This document shows, piece after piece, positions 23,401-27,683 of a stretch of 27,683 nucleotides of DNA. The stretch comes from CBDDBX01 sp965225955. Lineage in GTDB: Bacteria; Acidobacteriota; Aminicenantia; UBA2199. Position numbers and translations under genes: made by a program. Each line of letters opens with the position of its first letter. Positions within the stretch are counted from its first letter, which is position 1. Under the pieces are notes generated by a model that saw only the letters and a program-made list of their open reading frames with translations, ran no database searches and was not told the origin of the DNA. The stretch is from the NCBI GenBank assembly GCA_965225955.1, contig CBDDBX010000005.1:1-27683 (forward strand). Direction: 5' to 3'.

Positions 23401-24327
23401 ATGTCAAAAAAAGTATTAGTAGCTACTGAAAAACCCTTTGCGTCAGCAGCTGTAGACGGTATAAGGGAAGTTGTAAACAAAGCAGGTTATGAACTGGTTC
23501 TTCTGGAAAAGTATTCAGATAAAGCAGATTTGATCAAAGCGGTTGAAGATGTGGATGCTCTGATTATCAGAAGTGACAAAGTTACTGCTGAAGTAATTGA
23601 AGCTGCAAACAATCTGAAGATTGTTGTAAGAGCAGGTGCAGGTTATGATAATGTTGATCTTGAAGCTGCAGGCAAAAAAGGTGTTGTTGTTATGAACACT
23701 CCTGGTCAGAACTCCAATGCAGTTGCTGAACTTGTACTTGGAATGATGGTCTATTCTGCAAGAAACTTCTTCAACGGTAAAGCTGGCACAGAGCTTAAAG
23801 GCAAGACTGTAGGTATTCATGCTTATGGTAATGTTGGTAGACTGGTTGCAGGTATTGCTAAAGGTTTTGGAATGGAAGTTGCGGCTTTTGATCCTTTTGT
23901 TAAGAAAGAGGATATCGAAGCAGATGGTGTGAAAGTAGTTGATACTGTTGAAGAGCTTTATAAAAGCTGCCAGTATATTTCACTTCATATTCCAGCTAAT
24001 GACAAGACAAAGAACTCAATCAATTATGATCTTCTTATGTCAATGCCGGCAAATGGAACTCTTGTTAATACAGCCCGTAAAGAGGTTGTTTGTGAAGAGT
24101 CACTTAAAAAAGTTCTTAGCGAAAGAGCTGATTTCGGTTATGTATCTGATATTGCTCCTGCATGTGCAGAAGAGCTTGCTGCAGATTATGCAGATCGCAC
24201 TTTCTTTACTCCTAAAAAAATGGGAGCTCAGACTGCTGAAGCAAACATAAATGCAGGTATTGCTGCAATCACTCAGATTGTCGATTTCATTGAAAACGGC
24301 AATACAACCTTTCAGGTTAACAAATAG
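23401..24327 (+). CDS. serA: D-3-phosphoglycerate dehydrogenase, short type IIIK
   Basis: SerA oxidises 3-phosphoglycerate to phosphohydroxypyruvate, the entry to serine synthesis. This 308-residue form lacks ACT and ASB regulatory domains, so feedback inhibition by serine is not expected. The NAD-binding loop is GIHAYGNVG (138-146). The substrate arginine is R226 in VNTARKEV. In ordinary enzymes a catalytic histidine follows in TPHxGA; here the segment is TPKKMGAQT (270-278), with lysines at 272-273. This pattern defines the lysine-type (IIIK) enzymes known from Entamoeba and Bacteroidetes. The start is the ATG at 23401, placed behind GAGG; an upstream in-frame GTG at 23389 is inside the ribosome site. 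Confidence 0.9.
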   Translation: MSKKVLVATEKPFASAAVDGIREVVNKAGYELVLLEKYSDKADLIKAVEDVDALIIRSDKVTAEVIEAANNLKIVVRAGAGYDNVDLEAAGKKGVVVMNTPGQNSNAVAELVLGMMVYSARNFFNGKAGTELKGKTVGIHAYGNVGRLVAGIAKGFGMEVAAFDPFVKKEDIEADGVKVVDTVEELYKSCQYISLHIPANDKTKNSINYDLLMSMPANGTLVNTARKEVVCEESLKKVLSERADFGYVSDIAPACAEELAADYADRTFFTPKKMGAQTAEANINAGIAAITQIVDFIENGNTTFQVNK

Positions 24328-24340
24328 TAATCATTAAATA

Positions 24341-24364
24341 CATCGGGGGATTATACCCCCGATG
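24341..24364. terminator. Bidirectional hairpin between serA and the cold-shock gene
   Basis: CATCGGGGG (24341-24349) and CCCCCGATG (24356-24364) form a perfect nine-pair stem with loop ATTATA. It lies 13 bases after the serA stop and 84 bases beyond the end of the opposing cold-shock gene. Neither side has a long T run, but the stem is strong enough to serve both. Confidence 0.65.
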
Positions 24365-24448
24365 AAAACAATTCCCGGTTTTCCAACTGTAGTACAACTG
24401 CACAACTTTTATAGGCAGTTTGAGTAAATTTGAAATTTCCCAGATGAA

Positions 24449-24652
24449 TTACATCTTAACTACATTTGTTGCCAAGAGTCCTTTCGGACCAGTTTTTACT
24501 TCAAATTCAACGTTTTCCCCTTCAGCAAGAGTTTTATAGCCATCAGCCATAATTTCTTTGAAGTGGACAAAAACATCGCCATTATCATCATCGTGAGTGA
24601 TGAATCCGTAGCCTTTTTTGTCGTTGAACCATTTTACTTTCCCTTTAGCCAT
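24449..24652 (-). CDS. csp: Cold-shock domain protein
   Basis: This 67-residue single-domain protein has the cold-shock fold, with KVKWFNDKKGYGFI (RNP1 KGYGFI at 13-18) and VFVHF (RNP2 at 27-31). Such proteins bind single-stranded RNA or DNA as chaperones. AAGGAG lies 12 bases before the ATG, a long but usable distance. The predicted leader is about 90 bases (promoter 24752-24779), as in cold-regulated csp genes. The gene stands alone. Confidence 0.97.
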   Translation of the reverse strand: MAKGKVKWFNDKKGYGFITHDDDNGDVFVHFKEIMADGYKTLAEGENVEFEVKTGPKGLLATNVVKM

Positions 24653-24751
24653 TTTGATGTATATCTCCTTTAAGATAAATATGTACCCATAATGTTTTGA
24701 GCAATTGTTATTGATAAATGTGTCGTACCCAACTTCATATTCCCTTATACA

Positions 24752-24779
24752 ATGATATTGGTTTTAAAAAATTTGTCAA
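24752..24779 (-). promoter_or_regulatory. Promoter of the cold-shock gene with a long leader
   Basis: On the minus strand: perfect TTGACA (24779-24774), a 16-base spacer and TATCAT (24757-24752). The start near 24745 gives a leader of about 93 bases, which could act as a temperature-responsive 5' UTR. A TATAAG a little further downstream has too long a spacing to this -35. Confidence 0.5.
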
Positions 24780-24819
24780 TAAATTTCTTGTTTTATCTGG
24801 TATTTTGGATATAAAAGCG

Positions 24820-24844
24820 AAAACCCTGATGTTCAGGCGGTTTT
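24820..24844 (-). terminator. Possible terminator of the NikL-like gene
   Basis: On the minus strand the stop codon region runs into AAAACCGCCTGA, loop ACA, and TCAGGGTTTTCGCTTTT. The core stem CCTGA/TCAGG is extended imperfectly by A-T pairs and followed by T-rich sequence. It overlaps the stop codon by two bases. Confidence 0.4.
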
Positions 24845-25265
24845 ACCCCTCTTTTTTATTTAAAGCGAAATAGAAAGAGAGTGCTATAAGAAGTATTGTG
24901 ATTCCACCGTAGAGAATATCTGCTGAGTTGTGTGTATGATTGGAAATAACATCTTTTGAGGGATCAAATATAAGTTCTGCTATGTGACCGGCACCATCAT
25001 CTGCGACTATCTTAATAGTAGACGTGGAAACACTGCTTTTCAATTTGAATACAGCAGATCCTTCAGAACCGGTGAGGCCTTTCTCAATTATTTCTCCTTT
25101 GAGACTGTACAGAACCACTTCTGCACCTTTAACACCTTGTCCTTCAGAGTACTCAAGAAGAATATTCAGATTATCACCTTCTTTTGTAGCTTTCATATGT
25201 AAACCGTGAGCAGTAAGAAAAGTTGAGGCAGACAACAGAATAAAGAGTAGAGTAATTGGTTTCAT
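24843..25265 (-). CDS. Exported membrane-anchored protein, NikL/CbiL-like
   Basis: The 140-residue protein has a signal peptide (about residues 1-19, ending TAHG) and a small beta-rich domain with GVKGAEVVLYSLKGEIIEKG and GSEGSAVFKL, then ADDGAGHIAE. After NHTHNSADILYGG it has a C-terminal membrane helix (about 117-134) and a short KKEG tail. This order resembles the periplasmic accessory protein beside nickel/cobalt ECF transporters and other carboxypeptidase-regulatory-like domains. No transporter subunits are next to it. The start has no ribosome-binding site, and a TAAAAT sits six bases before the ATG. A role in metal uptake is a guess from weak similarity. Confidence 0.65.
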   Translation of the reverse strand: MKPITLLFILLSASTFLTAHGLHMKATKEGDNLNILLEYSEGQGVKGAEVVLYSLKGEIIEKGLTGSEGSAVFKLKSSVSTSTIKIVADDGAGHIAELIFDPSKDVISNHTHNSADILYGGITILLIALSFYFALNKKEG

Positions 25266-25271
25266 AGAGGG

Positions 25272-25307
25272 ATTTTATCGTAAAGTAGCACAAAGAACCA
25301 GTCTTCG
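25272..25307 (-). promoter_or_regulatory. Promoter region of the NikL-like gene with the CGAAGACTGGT element
   Basis: On the minus strand: CGAAGACTGGT (25307-25297), 19 bases, then TAAAAT (25277-25272), then six bases and the ATG. The -35 is unlike consensus. The same 11-base element stands 19 bases before the leuS -10 on the other side of the spacer. The start would be the A of the ATG, so this message is predicted to be leaderless. Confidence 0.4.
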
Positions 25308-25329
25308 CCTTCGGCTATCCCATGGCAGG

Positions 25330-25369
25330 CAGGGACGGACAGGGACTCACACGGACTGACACTGGTTCA
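25330..25369 (+). repeat. 10-bp repeat array in copy A
   Basis: Units CAGGGACGGA, CAGGGACTCA, CACGGACTGA and CACTGGTTCA follow one another at an exact 10-base period. The same four units recur in copy B at 25592-25631. They belong to the same family as the arrays at 15739, 21694 and 21860. Confidence 0.75.
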
Positions 25370-25524
25370 GGGAGCCGGAAATACAGCGAGCCTGTCATTA
25401 ATTTACACAAAGAACAAAGACGATCAACGACAGGCAATGGCAAACGCAGGAGTATTTAACACATAATCTGAATGTGTCCCGATAAGGTTATCAGAACATA
25501 TTTTTTTTGCGTAGCTGCCTGTAG

Positions 25525-25546
25525 GGTAGGAGCCATGTCTCCTACC
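25525..25546. repeat. Hairpin GGTAGGAG/CTCCTACC in copy A
   Basis: A perfect 8-pair stem closes a CCATGT loop. The same hairpin occurs in copy B at 25786-25807. It resembles the short palindromic repeats common between genes in environmental bacteria. Confidence 0.7.
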
Positions 25547-25591
25547 GTGTTATTGCCAGGACAGTCCTGAAATAAACGACGGAAGGGCAGG

Positions 25592-25631
25592 CAGGGACGG
25601 ACAGGGACTCACACGGACTGACACTGGTTCA
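25592..25631 (+). repeat. 10-bp repeat array in copy B
   Basis: This is the duplicate of the copy A array, with all four units unchanged (CAGGGACGGA to CACTGGTTCA). Confidence 0.75.
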
Positions 25632-25837
25632 GGGATCCGGAAATACAGCGAGCCTGTCATTAGGTTACACAAAGAACAAAGACGATCAACGACAGACAAT
25701 GACAAACACAGGAGTATTTAACACATAATCTGAATGTGTCCCGATAAGGTTATCAGAACATATTTTTTTGCGTAGCTGCCTGTAGGGTAGGAGCCATGTC
25801 TCCTACCGTGTTATTGCCAGGACAGTCCTGAAATAAA

Positions 25838-25873
25838 CGAAGACTGGTCACTGCTTTTAATTTAGAGTATAAT
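25838..25873 (+). promoter_or_regulatory. Promoter region of leuS with the CGAAGACTGGT element
   Basis: CGAAGACTGGT (25838-25848) stands 19 bases before a perfect TATAAT (25868-25873). A -35-like TGGTCA (25845-25850, four of six) overlaps the element at a 17-base spacing. The start would be near 25880, giving a leader of about 27 bases that holds GAGGAG. No T-box structure fits in so short a leader. Confidence 0.55.
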
Positions 25874-25906
25874 CAAATCTGATTACGATTTGTGAGGAGC
25901 TGTGCA

Positions 25907-27683
25907 ATGAAATATAACCCCAGTAGTATTGAAGAAAAATGGCAGAAAAAATGGGAAGATGAAAATGTTTTTTCTGCAGATTCAAAATCTGAAAAAGAGA
26001 AGTATTACTGTCTTGAGATGTTCCCTTACCCTTCAGGAAGGATACATATGGGACATGTTAGAAACTACTCAATAGGAGATGTAATTGCCCGTTTTAAAAA
26101 GATGAAGGGCTATGAAGTAATTCATCCTATTGGCTGGGACTCTCTTGGGTTGCCTGCAGAGAATGCCGCAAAGAAACATGGAGTACATCCTGAAGAGTGG
26201 ACACTCAGTAATATTGAAACAATGAAAGCCCAGCTGAAGAAGATGGGACTGGGTTATGACTGGAAAAGAGAGCTGGCAACATGTCTGCCTGATTACTATA
26301 AATGGAATCAGTACATCTTTAAAAGAATGTACGAGAAAGGCCTGGTTTATAAGAAAAAATCTGACGTTAACTGGTGTCCTGCCTGTGTAACTGTTCTTGC
26401 AAATGAGCAGGTTGAAGATGGTAAATGCTGGCGTTGTGAAGCTGAAGTTGAAACCAGAGATCTGGAACAGTGGTTCCTCAAAATTACTGATTATGCAGAA
26501 GAGCTGCTTGAATCTCACGGTGAGCTGGATAAGTGGCCTTCAAAAGTTCTTGCAATGCAGAAGAACTGGATTGGTAAAAGTAGTGGTGCTTCTGTGCTCT
26601 TTGATATTGAAGGTATGGAAGAGAAACTGGAAATATTCACAACCAGACTTGATACAATCTATGGCTCAACATTTGTCGGGCTGTCAGTTAAGCATCCCAT
26701 CGTAAAGGAAATTCTTAAAGATCATCCTGAAAAAGATGAGATAAAAAACTTCATTAAAGAGGTGGAGTTTGAGAGTAAAGCTTCAAGAGAAGAGCCTGAA
26801 AAGAAAGGTTATTTCACAGGTAAATATGCGATAAATCCATTTAATGGTGAAAAGATACCTATATGGCTGGCAAATTTTGTACTTATTGATTATGGAACCG
26901 GTGCTATTATGTCTGTTCCTGGTCACGATGAAAGAGATTTCGAATTTGCCGGAAAATATGAAATAGATATTCCCAGAGTAATAGTTAAAGATAAAGATGA
27001 AGAGTATAGCGAAACTGTTGAAGAGGTTTTCACAGAAAAAGGCTATCTTGTAAATTCAGGTGAATATACAGGAATGTCTTCTGATGATGCTATTCAGAAG
27101 ATGGGAGCTCTTATTAAAGAGAAAGGTATTGGTGAGTTGAAAACTATGTACCGCCTGAGAGACTGGGGTGTTTCACGTCAGAGATATTGGGGTACACCTA
27201 TTCCTGTTGTATATTGCGATACCTGTGGAACAGTTCCTGAAAAAGATGAGAATCTTCCTGTTGAACTGCCTAAGAATGTGAACTTCACATATGAAGGGGG
27301 TTCACCACTTGAACAGTGTGAAGAGTTTGTAAATGCTAAATGCCCGATTTGTGGTAAAGATGCCAGAAGAGAAACTGATACTATGGATACCTTCTTTGAT
27401 TCATCCTGGTACTTCTTCAGATATGCCGGTGGTAGCGATTCTATGCCTTTTGATATTGAGGAAGCTGCTAAATGGATGCCTGTTAATCTCTATATCGGTG
27501 GTGTTGAGCATGCGATTCTGCACCTTATATATTCACGTTTCTTCACAAAAGTATTCAGGGATTTTGGCTGGACAAAAATTTCTGAACCTTTCCCACATCT
27601 GCTAACTCAGGGTATGGTAACTCTTGGTGGGACTAAAATGTCCAAATCAAAAGGTAACATTGTTGACCCTGATGATCTTATTG
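25907..27683 (+). CDS. leuS: Leucyl-tRNA synthetase, 5' part
   Basis: LeuRS charges tRNA-Leu with leucine. The frame is open for 592 codons to the window edge; the whole enzyme is usually 800-870 residues. GAGGAG lies seven bases before the ATG. The HIGH-type motif is HMGH at 47-50, after EMFPYPSG. A zinc module has C157, C160, C174 and C177. The CP1 editing domain has TTRLDTIYGSTF near residue 243. The leucine-specific DTFFDSSWYFFRY segment follows (near 495), and KMSKS is at 577-581. The anticodon-binding and C-terminal domains lie beyond the window. Confidence 0.97.
   Translation, partial: MKYNPSSIEEKWQKKWEDENVFSADSKSEKEKYYCLEMFPYPSGRIHMGHVRNYSIGDVIARFKKMKGYEVIHPIGWDSLGLPAENAAKKHGVHPEEWTLSNIETMKAQLKKMGLGYDWKRELATCLPDYYKWNQYIFKRMYEKGLVYKKKSDVNWCPACVTVLANEQVEDGKCWRCEAEVETRDLEQWFLKITDYAEELLESHGELDKWPSKVLAMQKNWIGKSSGASVLFDIEGMEEKLEIFTTRLDTIYGSTFVGLSVKHPIVKEILKDHPEKDEIKNFIKEVEFESKASREEPEKKGYFTGKYAINPFNGEKIPIWLANFVLIDYGTGAIMSVPGHDERDFEFAGKYEIDIPRVIVKDKDEEYSETVEEVFTEKGYLVNSGEYTGMSSDDAIQKMGALIKEKGIGELKTMYRLRDWGVSRQRYWGTPIPVVYCDTCGTVPEKDENLPVELPKNVNFTYEGGSPLEQCEEFVNAKCPICGKDARRETDTMDTFFDSSWYFFRYAGGSDSMPFDIEEAAKWMPVNLYIGGVEHAILHLIYSRFFTKVFRDFGWTKISEPFPHLLTQGMVTLGGTKMSKSKGNIVDPDDLI

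Larger units (their letters stand above)
25324..25840. repeat. Tandem duplication of a ~256-bp intergenic unit
   Basis: Copy A (25324-25579) and copy B (25586-25840) are in direct orientation, offset by 262 bases. They differ at only a handful of positions (for example GGAGCC versus GGATCC, and a run of eight versus seven T). Each copy holds a four-unit 10-bp array and an 8-pair hairpin. The two copies make up most of the gene-free stretch between the NikL-like gene and leuS. I find no plausible open frame in them. Confidence 0.9.

Noticed and set aside
25874..25906. T-box leader upstream of leuS
   Set aside because: The predicted leader is about 27 bases, too short for a specifier hairpin and antiterminator.

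Overview
The window comes from an A+T-leaning, Gram-negative-type bacterium. The evidence is an O/P-type outer-membrane porin with a signal peptide, a class A RNase P RNA, Shine-Dalgarno sequences of the AGGAGG type and a bacterial transcription/translation core. The phylum is not settled. EF-Tu, the lysine-type (IIIK) SerA and the O/P porin recall the Bacteroidetes/FCB assemblage or a Deferribacteres-like lineage, but nothing here is decisive. The DNA is chromosomal housekeeping sequence. Unusual structure is concentrated in gene overlaps, one RNA polymerase insertion and the intergenic spacers.

Layout. 1-191 is the start of a leftward aconitase/LeuC-family gene, followed by a spacer and rightward queA with a predicted leaderless promoter. 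From about 1945 a strong promoter faces a long rightward super-operon: tRNA-Thr(UGU), tRNA-Tyr(GUA), tRNA-Gly(UCC), tRNA-Thr(GGU), tuf, rpmG, tRNA-Trp(CCA), secE, nusG, rplK, rplA, rplJ, rplL, rpoB, rpoC. It ends with a CheY-like receiver gene that overlaps the rpoC stop. rpoB has a one-base frame break in an invariant motif near its 3' end, probably a sequence error. It also encodes a cysteine-rich insertion whose first half copies the spacing of the beta-prime zinc site. A spacer with short repeats and a 359-bp MITE-like element follows, then nadC-nadB (quinolinate/NAD synthesis).

Convergent to nadB lies rnpB (minus strand). Its promoter and the 5' strand of helix P1 are nested in the last codons of an NtrX-like sigma-54 activator gene. 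Divergent from that regulator is the porin gene with a good terminator. Then come a repeat-filled convergent spacer, a short LarC-type gene (minus), a small membrane-anchored protein gene broken by a frameshift, serA of the IIIK type, a cold-shock gene (minus), and a NikL-like exported protein gene (minus). A 640-bp divergent spacer contains a 262-bp-period tandem duplication. The window ends inside leuS.

How the genes work together: the first half supplies the cell's elongation factor, ribosomal stalk and L1 proteins, Sec translocase subunit and RNA polymerase as one transcription unit. The second half mixes cofactor and amino-acid metabolism (nadCB, serA), RNA processing (rnpB), regulation and envelope functions. 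No phage, CRISPR, toxin or defence locus was recognised. The most interesting signals are: (1) the beta-subunit zinc-type insertion, (2) the nested rnpB, (3) the rpmG/tRNA-Trp overlap, (4) several promoters placed six bases before the ATG (predicted leaderless mRNAs), (5) intergenic arrays of an exact 10-bp repeat, and (6) a promoter-proximal 11-bp inverted repeat at identical distances from two divergent -10 boxes.
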